From the NCBI GenBank assembly GCA_900552095.1, contig URYM01000007.1:1-19366 (forward strand): a DNA stretch of 19,366 nt, read 5' to 3'. Within the stretch, counting starts at the first letter, position 1; each line of letters starts with the position of its first letter. This DNA comes from an uncultured Blautia sp. (lineage in GTDB: Bacteria > Bacillota > Clostridia > Lachnospirales > Lachnospiraceae). Both the position numbers and the translations under genes were made by a program. The notes beneath the pieces were generated by a model, which was not told where the DNA came from, did not search any database, and worked only from the letters and a program-made list of their open reading frames with translations. Shown here one piece after another: positions 10,457-16,838 of this stretch.

Positions 10457-10951
10457 CTGTTTCTGAAACACTTTTTTTAAAGGAGGCAGGATCCTCCCTG
10501 CCGCCAGACCGATCAGAAGTCCTGTCACCACACCGCCTGCCAGCAGAGGGGGGAGGTAATAGATCACCTGAAAGTTTTCTACCACCAGAGCCGCCGCCAG
10601 AAGCTGTCCCACGTTGTGCATGGCGCCTCCCAGAACACTTACGCCCACAACGGAAAATCCTTTTCTTCCCGCAAGAAGCGCCATGGCTCCAAAACTCAGC
10701 ATTCCTCCCGCCAGACTGTACATCATAGCGGACATATTTCCGAACGTAATTGATATCAGCAGGATACGAAGAAGAGAAATCATAAAAGCCTGTCCTGCTC
10801 CCATCAGATACAGAGCCGTCACCACCGCCAGATTCGCCAGCCCCAGTTTCATGCCGGGAACTCCGAAATTGAAGGGGATCAAGGTCTCTACATAGGAAAA
10901 GATCATTGCCAGAGCCACCAGCATCCCCGACTCAGCTACTTTTTTTGCCAT
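10445..10951 (-). CDS. Gx transporter family protein (heptaprenyl diphosphate synthase component I family)
   Basis: A 168-residue, very hydrophobic protein with about five membrane segments. It matches the Hpre_diP_synt_I / Gx transporter family: N-terminal VAESGMLVALAMIFSYVETL, then FGVPGMKLGLANLAVVTALY and a GNMSAMMYSLAGGMLSF segment, with GGAMHNVGQLLAA near the middle. Despite the family name it resembles ECF-type S components and is thought to be a small-molecule transporter; the substrate is not known. GGAGG at the end of the preceding gene lies 8 nt before its ATG, with a 3-nt intergenic gap. It follows a NusG domain II gene, a pairing familiar in Firmicutes. It is the last gene of the four-gene operon. 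Confidence 0.88.
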   Translation of the reverse strand: MAKKVAESGMLVALAMIFSYVETLIPFNFGVPGMKLGLANLAVVTALYLMGAGQAFMISLLRILLISITFGNMSAMMYSLAGGMLSFGAMALLAGRKGFSVVGVSVLGGAMHNVGQLLAAALVVENFQVIYYLPPLLAGGVVTGLLIGLAAGRILPPLKKVFQKQEQL

Positions 10952-10954
10952 ATG

Positions 10955-11290
10955 CTATTCCTCCACGGAAATCACGATCCGGTGCGGAAGGCAGACGATA
11001 GGATCCCCCGCTTGGGAGATCGGCGCATGCCGGACACAGTACTGATCCGGGCAGTCCGCCTCCTTCATCCGCACCTGACCATCTTCGATCACCATGCGGT
11101 TGTGCCCCTGCGTGCCCTCAATCTCAAGTTCTCTCTCCTGAGCCAGCGAATATCTCCCGATCTCTCTGCCATCCACAGTCACCACCGCAGCAGCGCCGCC
11201 TTTTTTCCCGAAAAGAGAAAATCCCATCCAGAGAATTCCGGCCGTCAGCAGAATCCCCAGCACTAGAAACCAGTCTTTTCTTTTACCCAT
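10955..11290 (-). CDS. NusG domain II-containing membrane-anchored protein
   Basis: A 111-residue protein with one N-terminal membrane segment (about 8-25, FLVLGILLTAGILWMGF), a short linker and an extracytoplasmic NusG domain II-like beta barrel (about 35-110). The conserved ADCPDQYCVRHAPIS and GDPIVCLPHRIVI motifs are present, giving C80, C85, C100 and H103. These residues could bind a metal or be redox active, but that is speculation. It is not the transcription factor NusG: the NGN and KOW parts are missing. Spacing is 3 nt to each neighbour, and the family commonly precedes Gx transporter genes. Molecular role unknown. Confidence 0.9.
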   Translation of the reverse strand: MGKRKDWFLVLGILLTAGILWMGFSLFGKKGGAAAVVTVDGREIGRYSLAQERELEIEGTQGHNRMVIEDGQVRMKEADCPDQYCVRHAPISQAGDPIVCLPHRIVISVEE

Positions 11291-11293
11291 GTA

Positions 11294-11647
11294 TTATTCT
11301 TTCCATTCCACGAAATGATAACTGTCCAGAACCTGAAAAAACTTGGCCAGACGAGGATACAGCGGCTGAGCCTTCTCCCCAAACCGCTGTTCTACCTCCG
11401 GCCCCAGCTGGATGATGTCTTTCTCACCATCGATCAGGGGCCACACAAAACTTCCGACCTCATCCAGGTGTATATGCGTTATCTTGGGTTTGTGCAGAAG
11501 TTTCTGCGCTACCCGGTTAAACACACCTTTGTTTTCTATATCCAGAGTGACAATTCCCTTCTCATCCGCAGACCATTTGATATGCTCTGGTCTTTTGGGA
11601 ATCCGCTCCAGATAATTTTCCGAAGTCTTTTGTTTTTTCTTTTTCAT
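11294..11647 (-). CDS. PqqD family protein (RiPP-recognition-element-like)
   Basis: A 117-residue product resembling the PqqD family: an N-terminal lysine-rich segment, a central strand region with FNRVAQKLLHKPKITHIHLDEVGSFVWPLIDGEKD (positions about 42-76, quoted in part by motif), and a helical end with LGPEVEQRFGE and LYPRLAKFFQVLDSYHF. The D-x-x-G-x-x-x-W-x-x-I-D-G pattern is typical of PqqD winged helices, which bind leader peptides of ribosomally made modified peptides and present them to radical SAM enzymes. No radical SAM gene or precursor peptide is seen in the window. It sits 3 nt after the OPT transporter gene. The ribosome binding site is weak, which fits translational coupling. 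The fold call is good; the function is open. Confidence 0.82.
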   Translation of the reverse strand: MKKKKQKTSENYLERIPKRPEHIKWSADEKGIVTLDIENKGVFNRVAQKLLHKPKITHIHLDEVGSFVWPLIDGEKDIIQLGPEVEQRFGEKAQPLYPRLAKFFQVLDSYHFVEWKE

Positions 11648-11650
11648 TTT

Positions 11651-13576
11651 TTATTTTTTGCGCTTTCTCCACAGTGTGAATTTCAGCAGGAAGAGAATGA
11701 TCACCGCAAATACTACAAGACTTCCGATATTTGCAACAATCGTCGGCAGCGCCAGTTTTCCGGACAGGTCAATCACACCGCTTAAGGTATTTGCGCCAAC
11801 CGGAATCAGAGCGAAGACAGCCAGCAGGATTCCCACCAGACCTTCACCGGCAATCATACCGGAGCAGTACAGCACACCGTCGTTGATGATCGCTTCTTTC
11901 TCTTTCTTCTCTTTGTTTTTCATCTTGTCAAAGGCAAGACGGATCAGACCGCCTACCATGATACATGCATTCAGCTGTACCGGCAGATAAACACCGATTG
12001 CGAAAGGCAGAACCGGAATGCCTACCACCTGAGCGGCAACGGCCAGGAATACACCGATAAATACCAGCCCCCAGGGCAGGTTGCTGTCCATAACGCCCTC
12101 AATGATCATCTTCATCAGCATTGCCTGCGGTGCACCCAGCTCCTCGCTTCCGAAGCCGTAAGCCGCGTTCAGCAGGAAGAGGACGCCTCCGATGGCAAAT
12201 GCAGCTGCAATCACACCGATCAGCTCACCGATCTGCTGTTTCTTCGGGGTTGCTCCCAGCAGATAACCGGTCTTTAAATCCTGAGAAGTATCACCGGCAA
12301 TCGCAGCTACGATACAGATAATGGAACCGATTGCGATCGCACTCTGCATACCGTGTGCTCCCACATCTCCCGTAATCTTCAGGATGATAGTGGCAAAAAG
12401 CAGGGTAGCGATAGCCATACCGGATACCGGGTTGTTGCTGCTTCCTACCAGACCTACCATTCTGGAAGAAACAGTAGCAAAGAAGAAACCAAAGATCACT
12501 ACAATAATAGCGCCTACCAGACTTACCGGGATTGCCGGTACCAGCCAGATCACCAGTGTCAGAACCAGGATTGCGATCAGGATCAGTTTCATGTTCAGAT
12601 CCTGGGCAGTACGGCTGTTGTCTGTGGACTTTCCACCTCTCATACTCTTAACTGCATCGCGGAAGGTACGAACAATCAGCGGCAGAGAACGAACCAGGCT
12701 GATCAGTCCTCCGGCTGCCAGGGCACCTGCGCCGATATAACGCACATAGCTTCCCCAGATTCCGCTGGCTCCGCCGTCTGCAAACATCTGGCTGATGGGT
12801 ACCGTTCCCGGATACATGGTGGTATCACCGCCGAAAAGGACAATGGCGGGAATCAGAACCAGCCAGCTCACCAGACCACCGGCAAACATATAAGAAGCAA
12901 TCCTCGGTCCGCAGATATAACCAACACTCATTACAGCCGGATAGATCTGTGTTCCGATCTCTCCTGCAAATCCCTTTACGCGGAGGGATACCTCACTGGG
13001 AACAACCTTCAGACCATCAATAATAAATTTAAGCGCTGCTGCAATTCCCATGCCGGCAAATACGGTAGAAGCGTTTGCTCCGCCTTCCTCGCCAGCCAGA
13101 AGAACTTCCGCACAGGCCGTTCCCTCGGGATAGGGCAGGGTTCCGTGTTCTTTTACGATCAGGGCATTTCTTAAGGGCACCATGAAAAGTACGCCCAGAG
13201 AACCTCCCAGTAAAGCGATCAGAGTGATCTCGATCAGATTCGGGTTGTCCATCTTACCCTCTTTTGCCCACAGGAACAGGGCAGGCAGGGTAAAGATTGC
13301 TCCGGCAGCCAGAGACTCTCCGGCAGATCCGATCGTCTGTACAATGTTGCTCTCCAGAATGGAGTTTTTCCGCATAATCACACGGATCACACCCATGGCC
13401 AGAACGGCCGCCGGGATAGATGCGGAGACAGTCATACCTACGCGAAGACCCAGGTACGCGTTTGCTGCGCCGAACACTACCGCCAGGATAATACCCATTA
13501 CAATCGAAGTCACTGTAAACTCAGGGGTAATCTTGTCAGCCGGTACGTAAGGCTTGAACTCTTTTTGATTACTCAT
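11651..13576 (-). CDS. OPT family oligopeptide transporter
   Basis: A 641-residue integral membrane protein with about 14-16 hydrophobic segments. It matches the bacterial OPT family: an early TSIVMGIILAVVFGAANAYL segment with GLRVGMTVSASIPAAVL, LPYPEGTACAEVL near 150, SNNPVSGMAIATLL, and GDTSQDLKTGYLLGATP with QQIGELIG. The family takes up small peptides or metal chelates using proton symport; the substrate here is unknown. The ATG follows AGGGAAAG. It heads a four-gene cluster with PqqD-like, NusG_II and Gx transporter genes, each 3 nt apart. It has its own promoter just upstream and is separated by a terminator from the cobalamin riboswitch further upstream. Confidence 0.95.
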   Translation of the reverse strand: MSNQKEFKPYVPADKITPEFTVTSIVMGIILAVVFGAANAYLGLRVGMTVSASIPAAVLAMGVIRVIMRKNSILESNIVQTIGSAGESLAAGAIFTLPALFLWAKEGKMDNPNLIEITLIALLGGSLGVLFMVPLRNALIVKEHGTLPYPEGTACAEVLLAGEEGGANASTVFAGMGIAAALKFIIDGLKVVPSEVSLRVKGFAGEIGTQIYPAVMSVGYICGPRIASYMFAGGLVSWLVLIPAIVLFGGDTTMYPGTVPISQMFADGGASGIWGSYVRYIGAGALAAGGLISLVRSLPLIVRTFRDAVKSMRGGKSTDNSRTAQDLNMKLILIAILVLTLVIWLVPAIPVSLVGAIIVVIFGFFFATVSSRMVGLVGSSNNPVSGMAIATLLFATIILKITGDVGAHGMQSAIAIGSIICIVAAIAGDTSQDLKTGYLLGATPKKQQIGELIGVIAAAFAIGGVLFLLNAAYGFGSEELGAPQAMLMKMIIEGVMDSNLPWGLVFIGVFLAVAAQVVGIPVLPFAIGVYLPVQLNACIMVGGLIRLAFDKMKNKEKKEKEAIINDGVLYCSGMIAGEGLVGILLAVFALIPVGANTLSGVIDLSGKLALPTIVANIGSLVVFAVIILFLLKFTLWRKRKK

Positions 13577-13616
13577 CTTCTTTCCCTCTCTATTATTATT
13601 TTACAAAGACTTTACC

Positions 13617-13645
13617 ATTATAGCAAACTTCGACACTCTACGCAA
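13617..13645 (-). promoter_or_regulatory. Promoter of the OPT operon
   Basis: Perfect TATAAT (13622-13617) with an extended TGC in front, and TTGCGT (13645-13640) 17 bp upstream. Transcription would start near 13610, about 34 nt before the OPT start codon. It lies downstream of the bidirectional-looking terminator, so the operon does not depend on the riboswitch transcript. Confidence 0.78.
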
Positions 13646-13687
13646 GTAAAGTAACAAAGTTTTTCACCAAAAATCAGCCACTTCCGC

Positions 13688-13734
13688 AAAAAAAGGAAGG
13701 AAGCATGTCCAGGGCCACGCTTCCTTCCTTTTTT
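13688..13734 (-). terminator. Strong terminator between the cobalamin riboswitch transcript and the OPT promoter
   Basis: GGAAGGAAGC (13695-13704) and GCTTCCTTCC (13719-13728) form a perfect 10-bp stem flanked by seven A's and six T's, so the hairpin could act on either strand. On the minus strand it would end the riboswitch transcript; nothing on the plus strand is known to enter it. Confidence 0.88.
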
Positions 13735-13770
13735 CACCGGAGAGACAGGATTCTCACCTGCCGTTTAATC
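13735..13770 (-). repeat. Partial second copy of the cobalamin riboswitch core
   Basis: CAGGTGAGAATCCTG (minus strand, 13760-13746) matches the riboswitch's CAGGTGAGAGTCCTG (14051-14037) in 14 of 15 positions. Flanks also align: GATTAAACGG before it resembles the family's GA..AA.AGGGAA box, and TCCGGTGAAA after it resembles TCCGGTCACTGTGA. The B12 box is absent. It looks like a truncated or decayed tandem riboswitch. Confidence 0.55.
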
Positions 13771-13828
13771 ATATGCATAAATCCACGTCAAGGTTCCCGC
13801 ACTGCTGGTCTACAGCGCAGCCATTCCA

Positions 13829-13860
13829 TAAAAAATATCTGCTTCGTTTCCAAAGCAGAT
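13829..13860 (-). terminator. Expression-platform terminator of the cobalamin riboswitch
   Basis: ATCTGCTT (13860-13853) and AAGCAGAT (13844-13837) form a perfect 8-bp stem with an 8-nt loop, followed by ATTTTTTA. It begins about 60 nt past the end of the aptamer, where a ligand-controlled terminator is expected. Confidence 0.85.
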
Positions 13861-13923
13861 ACACCGTTTCCCGCACAGAGGAAATCAGGATGTAAAGCTC
13901 TCGCGGAAGCTTCAGACCTCTCC

Positions 13924-14081
13924 ATACCGAGCAGGTTTCCTGGCTGACAGATCAATGCGCCTTCTCCCCTTCTCATATCTTAAGATACAATGGACTTTTC
14001 CGAGAAGCGCTCCCTGTTCACAGTGACCGGATCGCTCAGGACTCTCACCTGATTCCCTTTTCACGCTGTCTTTCTTGGCAT
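13924..14081 (-). ncRNA. Cobalamin riboswitch aptamer
   Basis: Read on the minus strand: closing P1 strand ATGCC (14081-14077), then GTGAAAAGGGAATCAGGTGA, GAGTCCTGAGCGATCCGG and TCACTGTGA (about 14065-14015). A variable arm follows, then GTCAGCCAGGAAACCTGC (13948-13931), the B12 box, and GGTAT (13928-13924), which pairs with ATGCC to close P1. These are the conserved landmarks of cobalamin riboswitches in the right order. A terminator follows at 13829-13860. No vitamin B12 transport or synthesis gene lies downstream: the next minus-strand gene is the OPT transporter, behind a second terminator and its own promoter. Ligand binding is inferred from the motif; the subclass (adenosyl- or other cobalamin) is not decided. 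Confidence 0.93.
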
Positions 14082-14103
14082 CGTGCACTCAATATGTTAA
14101 TAT
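14075..14103 (+). promoter_or_regulatory. Promoter of the SGNH hydrolase gene
   Basis: TTGGCA (14075-14080) and TAATAT (14098-14103) with a 17-bp spacer on the plus strand; the start would be near 14110, about 44 nt before the ATG. The -35 box lies inside the 5' strand of the divergent cobalamin aptamer. Confidence 0.6.
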
Positions 14104-14120
14104 GGAATTTATACACTGGT

Positions 14121-14149
14121 ATCATATCACGGTTCCGGAAAGGAGTCAA
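14121..14149 (-). promoter_or_regulatory. Promoter of the cobalamin riboswitch transcript
   Basis: TTGACT (14149-14144) and TATGAT (14126-14121) with a 17-bp spacer on the minus strand; the start would be near 14114, about 33 nt before the aptamer. The -35 box overlaps the ribosome binding site of the divergent SGNH gene. Confidence 0.65.
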
Positions 14150-14153
14150 GCTT

Positions 14154-14732
14154 ATGCAGCTTTTATTTCTCGGCGACAGCATCACCGACGCCGGACATCA
14201 TTTTACTTCCGATGGCCTGGGGAATGGTTTTGTCCGTCTTCTGTCACAGCAGCTTCCCGGCCATACGATCACAAACCGGGGACAGGACGGCTTTACGGTG
14301 CGGCGCACAGCGCAGATGCTGGCGCAGGATCCCGGCTCCTGCACTCCTGATCTGGCAACTCTCCTCGTGGGGATCAACGATGTTCCCCTTCAGCTTTTTG
14401 CCGGACAGACCCTGGACGATTTTGCCTCCGCTTACGAATCTGTCCTGAAGGCACTCGCTTCCTGCAAAACTGTGATCACGGCAGAACCTTTTCTTTTTGA
14501 CCGGCCGGAATCTTACCGCGCCTGGCATCCCCTTCTTCTGGAGGAAAGCCGGATCATCCGAAAACTCTCCGAATCCCGGGGCTGTCTTTTTCTCCCGCTT
14601 CAGAAAATGTTCGATGATGCCTCCAGCCGCTACGGCACAGAGTCCCTTACCACTGACGGCATCCATCTGACTCCCTCCGGCAATGCACTGCTAGCGAAAG
14701 CCTGGCTCTCCCTGGCCGCTCCTTTTCTGTAA
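14154..14732 (+). CDS. SGNH/GDSL-family hydrolase (esterase/lipase-like)
   Basis: A 192-residue cytoplasmic-looking protein, since no signal peptide is seen. Sequence blocks of the family are present: block I LFLGDSITDAG with nucleophile S9, block II NRGQDGFTVRR, block III LLVGINDVPL and block V TDGIHLTPSGN with D168 and H171 as the rest of the catalytic triad. Members are esterases, acetyl-hydrolases or lysophospholipases acting on varied substrates, so the substrate is open. I chose the ATG at 14154 because AAGGAG lies 8 nt upstream and the protein begins directly with the beta-strand of block I. It is the only convincing plus-strand gene here and is divergent from the riboswitch. It ends 22 bp from the convergent SASP gene, with no clear terminator between them. 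Confidence 0.93.
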   Translation: MQLLFLGDSITDAGHHFTSDGLGNGFVRLLSQQLPGHTITNRGQDGFTVRRTAQMLAQDPGSCTPDLATLLVGINDVPLQLFAGQTLDDFASAYESVLKALASCKTVITAEPFLFDRPESYRAWHPLLLEESRIIRKLSESRGCLFLPLQKMFDDASSRYGTESLTTDGIHLTPSGNALLAKAWLSLAAPFL

Positions 14733-14754
14733 TCTTCCTGTACAGAAGAAACTT

Positions 14755-14955
14755 TTATGGTTGCTCCTGTCCCTTCGCCTTCTCCCGGCGGCGTTTTGTC
14801 ATCATGCCGCCGATCCGTCCTGTCTCCTTCGCAGAAAGGGTCTTCCATCCATCCTCCAGAACCCGGTTTAAAAGTCCCAGTTCCTCAGCAATCTCGTATT
14901 TTAATTTTTCTTCTCCCGTAAGATTCTTCAGATCAATTTTTTTCTCTCTGCTCAT
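14755..14955 (-). CDS. Small acid-soluble spore protein, alpha/beta type
   Basis: A 66-residue protein made late in the forespore that coats and protects spore DNA. The family signatures are clear: LKYEIAEELGL (18-28) around the germination-protease cleavage site, then DGWKTLSAKETGRIGGMMTK (35-54), close to the GW..LTAKE.GRIGG.MT+R consensus. The tail is basic (RRREKAKGQEQP). I placed the start at the ATG at 14955; AAAGGAG (14975-14969) is 13 nt upstream, longer than usual. A longer in-frame reading would begin inside the pspC end and terminator hairpin, which is unlikely. The gene has a sigma-G-like promoter embedded in the upstream hairpin. It shows the organism is a spore former. Confidence 0.92.
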   Translation of the reverse strand: MSREKKIDLKNLTGEEKLKYEIAEELGLLNRVLEDGWKTLSAKETGRIGGMMTKRRREKAKGQEQP

Positions 14956-14999
14956 AAAAAGGGTCACACTCCTTTGCTTTCTACAGGAAGTATGACCCT
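14955..14999 (-). terminator. Terminator of the padR-pspC operon
   Basis: On the minus strand AGGGTCATAC (14999-14990) pairs with GTGTGACCCT (14969-14960), one G-U pair, extended by flanking A's and T's to about 15 bp, with a 20-nt loop and TTTTT reaching the SASP ATG. The SASP ribosome binding site lies at the loop's end and in the stem. Confidence 0.88.
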
Positions 15000-15018
15000 T
15001 TTTTTCTTTATTTATACA
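14989..15018 (-). promoter_or_regulatory. Candidate sigma-G-type sporulation promoter for the SASP gene
   Basis: TGTATA (15018-15013) and CATACT (14994-14989) with an 18-bp spacer on the minus strand, close to the Bacillus sigma-G consensus TGMATA-N17/18-CATACTA. Its -10 box is in the 5' arm of the terminator hairpin, and the start (about 14982) would be in the loop. The resulting mRNA would lack the 5' arm and could not form the terminator. Confidence 0.6.
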
Positions 15019-15022
15019 TCTC

Positions 15023-15208
15023 TCACCGGGGAATGATGATCGCAGCCGCGACATAAGCCAGGATCCCGGCTCCCCAGCTGAACGCTGTGATCACCGCCCA
15101 TGCCAGGCGGACCAGGGTGGGATCCACATTAAAGTATTCTGCGATCCCCCCGCAGACGCCTGCCAGCATATAATTCGTATCTGATCTGTATAATCGCTTA
15201 TTACTCAT
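15023..15208 (-). CDS. PspC domain protein
   Basis: A 61-residue membrane protein consisting almost wholly of a PspC domain: KRLYRSDTNYMLAGVCGGIA, then EYFNVDPTLVRLAWAVITAF and a final hydrophobic stretch GAGILAYVAAAIIIPR. PspC-like proteins in Firmicutes are linked to membrane stress sensing. I chose the ATG at 15208 because GGAGG stands about 9 nt upstream and MSNKRLYRS fits family N-termini. The stop codon of the DUF4097 gene lies 16 bp upstream, so the ribosome binding site is in the intergenic gap. It is the last gene of the PadR operon. Confidence 0.92.
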   Translation of the reverse strand: MSNKRLYRSDTNYMLAGVCGGIAEYFNVDPTLVRLAWAVITAFSWGAGILAYVAAAIIIPR

Positions 15209-15224
15209 ACTCTTTTCCTCCTGC

Positions 15225-16097
15225 TCATGCCTCAAAAGTCAGAATCATGCTTCCCATACCACATTCTGCCTCAATCTTTCTGGCGCTGCTTCTGTCCCCT
15301 TCGTTTACCTCTGCCGTTCCCGGATAGGAATGAGAGCCAAATTCCAGGGTTCCGCCTGCACATTCTCCCTCGAAATAGTATTCTTCCTCCAGACCTGCCA
15401 GCTGAGCAGAAAAAGTACCCATGCCGCACTCCAGCTCCATATGGGAGGCATCCAGAATTCCAATCTCCATATTTCCGCCCCCTACTTCCAGGGACACTTC
15501 CGAAGCGCTAAGCTCACCATCTATTCCGAGTTCACCGGCTGCCACCTGGATTTCCACCTTCTGCGCTCTCAGCTCTTCCGCATACACGGCTCCGGCTCCC
15601 GCCTCAATGTCGATCTCATCCATCAGATCCTCCGGAAGAAGCAGATTCATCGTCCCGCTTTCCCCCAGTTCCCCTGTAACGGAAAGCTTCAGCGTGCTCC
15701 CCTTCTTCCGTGCGCTGATCCGTCCGCTTCCCGTTTCTACCCCCACGGTATCTCCGGAAATCCGCTCATCTCCGTAAATAATATGGACATCTCCCAGTCC
15801 CACGTCCAGGTCGATCTTCCGGATCCCATCATAGTAATTCATCTCCTCTGAATCCAGATATCCCTGGTCATGGTGTTCCCGTATCTCCTTGTCATCCCGC
15901 TCAAGCCGGTCTTCCCAATCATCATCGTCCGGATCATACCCTCTCCAGGGCAGGTGATCGATATCCACACTGTCCTCAAAGGAACTTCTCACATCTGTCC
16001 AGCTCGCCCCCAGAACCATTCCCGCGATCACGCAGGCGGTTCCTCCGGCTGCACAGATCCCACTTATAATAAGAGCTGCCTTTGTACTCTTTTTCAT
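15225..16097 (-). CDS. DUF4097-family beta-strand repeat protein, membrane-anchored
   Basis: A 290-residue protein with an N-terminal signal anchor (about 7-30), an acidic linker rich in D and E (about 45-85) and a C-terminal repetitive beta-strand domain (about 90-290) of the DUF4097 type. Repeats such as IDIEAGAGAVYAEELRAQ, VSLEVGGGNMEIGILDAS and MELECGMGTFSAQLAG show the regular G-x-G turns of a right-handed beta solenoid. Function unknown; the family is commonly found beside PspC and DUF1700 proteins in envelope-stress gene sets. The ATG overlaps the stop of the DUF1700 gene (ATGA), indicating coupled translation. Confidence 0.87.
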   Translation of the reverse strand: MKKSTKAALIISGICAAGGTACVIAGMVLGASWTDVRSSFEDSVDIDHLPWRGYDPDDDDWEDRLERDDKEIREHHDQGYLDSEEMNYYDGIRKIDLDVGLGDVHIIYGDERISGDTVGVETGSGRISARKKGSTLKLSVTGELGESGTMNLLLPEDLMDEIDIEAGAGAVYAEELRAQKVEIQVAAGELGIDGELSASEVSLEVGGGNMEIGILDASHMELECGMGTFSAQLAGLEEEYYFEGECAGGTLEFGSHSYPGTAEVNEGDRSSARKIEAECGMGSMILTFEA

Positions 16098-16837
16098 TCG
16101 GATTCACCCTCCTCTCCTTTTCCATGCCGGAAAAGCTTCTGAATCTTCTCCACACTCCACCGGAACACCCGGGGGAAGATCTGAAATGCCAGCCAGATAA
16201 AAAACAGAACCAGAAGGATCCCAAGAGCTGCCACCAGAAGTCCCACACCGATTCCAACCAATCCTCCGGCCGGGTGAGCAGCGAGCCTCACCGCGCTGAT
16301 CACAATACTGAAAATGCCTCCGCCGACCATGAGGATTCCCGAGAGAGCCAGAGCCAGAACAAGTCCCACCGCGCCTGCGATCAGCCCCAGCAGTCCTCCG
16401 CCTACGCCGAGCAGAATGGGACCGATCAGACAGATTGCCAGGATCAGAAGCGCCCATCCGCCGATTCCTCTGGGCTGGCGCTGCTCCCGTCGTTCTTCCC
16501 TGTGCTGCTGCCAGAGATTCTTCCGGAACTCTTCTTTCCCGGTTTTCTCTGCACCGTCCGCTCTCCTGGCCGGTGTCTGGCTCTGTTCCCGGAATCTGGA
16601 GTCCTGATAACCGTTCTCCGTAAATTCTCCCCTGTTTCTTCCCCCGTCTTTTAAATCCGCTTTGATCGTCGCCGCCACTCTTCCCGGGCTTCCCAGATCC
16701 TGGATCACCTGTGCTTCCTGCTCCGGCCCTGCCTCATCAAAATAATCCTCATAATACGCCAGGGCATCCTGCCGTTCTGCCTCCGGCACATCAGACAGCA
16801 GCCGCTCAAGCTGATTCATAAATTCCTGTCGATTCAT
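16094..16837 (-). CDS. DUF1700 domain-containing membrane protein
   Basis: A 247-residue protein. The first 60 residues are a DUF1700-type cytoplasmic helical domain (MNRQEFMNQLERLLSDVPEA, YYEDYFDEAGPE, QDLGSPGRVAATIKADL). A charged, arginine- and glutamine-rich linker (about 65-125) follows, then a glycine-rich hydrophobic region with several membrane segments (about 127-230) and a short basic end. Proteins of this type normally follow a PadR regulator, as here: the ATG begins 1 nt after the PadR stop codon. I chose MNRQEF because AGAGGTG is directly upstream and it gives the usual family start. Role unknown, presumably at the membrane together with the DUF4097 and PspC partners. Confidence 0.88.
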   Translation of the reverse strand: MNRQEFMNQLERLLSDVPEAERQDALAYYEDYFDEAGPEQEAQVIQDLGSPGRVAATIKADLKDGGRNRGEFTENGYQDSRFREQSQTPARRADGAEKTGKEEFRKNLWQQHREERREQRQPRGIGGWALLILAICLIGPILLGVGGGLLGLIAGAVGLVLALALSGILMVGGGIFSIVISAVRLAAHPAGGLVGIGVGLLVAALGILLVLFFIWLAFQIFPRVFRWSVEKIQKLFRHGKGEEGESE

Positions 16838-16838
16838 C

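Noticed and set aside
12353..13174. Plus-strand reading frame of 273 codons opposite the OPT transporter
   Set aside because: Antisense to a transporter with full family motifs; no ribosome binding site and a low-complexity composition.
13777..13830. Two 13-14 codon mini-ORFs between the two riboswitch terminators
   Set aside because: No ribosome binding sites and no conservation evidence; too short to call.
13788..13976. Minus-strand 62-codon frame inside the riboswitch
   Set aside because: It overlaps the B12 box and the terminator hairpin; the structured RNA explains the sequence better.
14733..14754. CTGTACAG palindrome between SGNH and SASP as a terminator or operator
   Set aside because: Only 8 bp, without room for a loop and without a T-tract of useful length; too weak to call.
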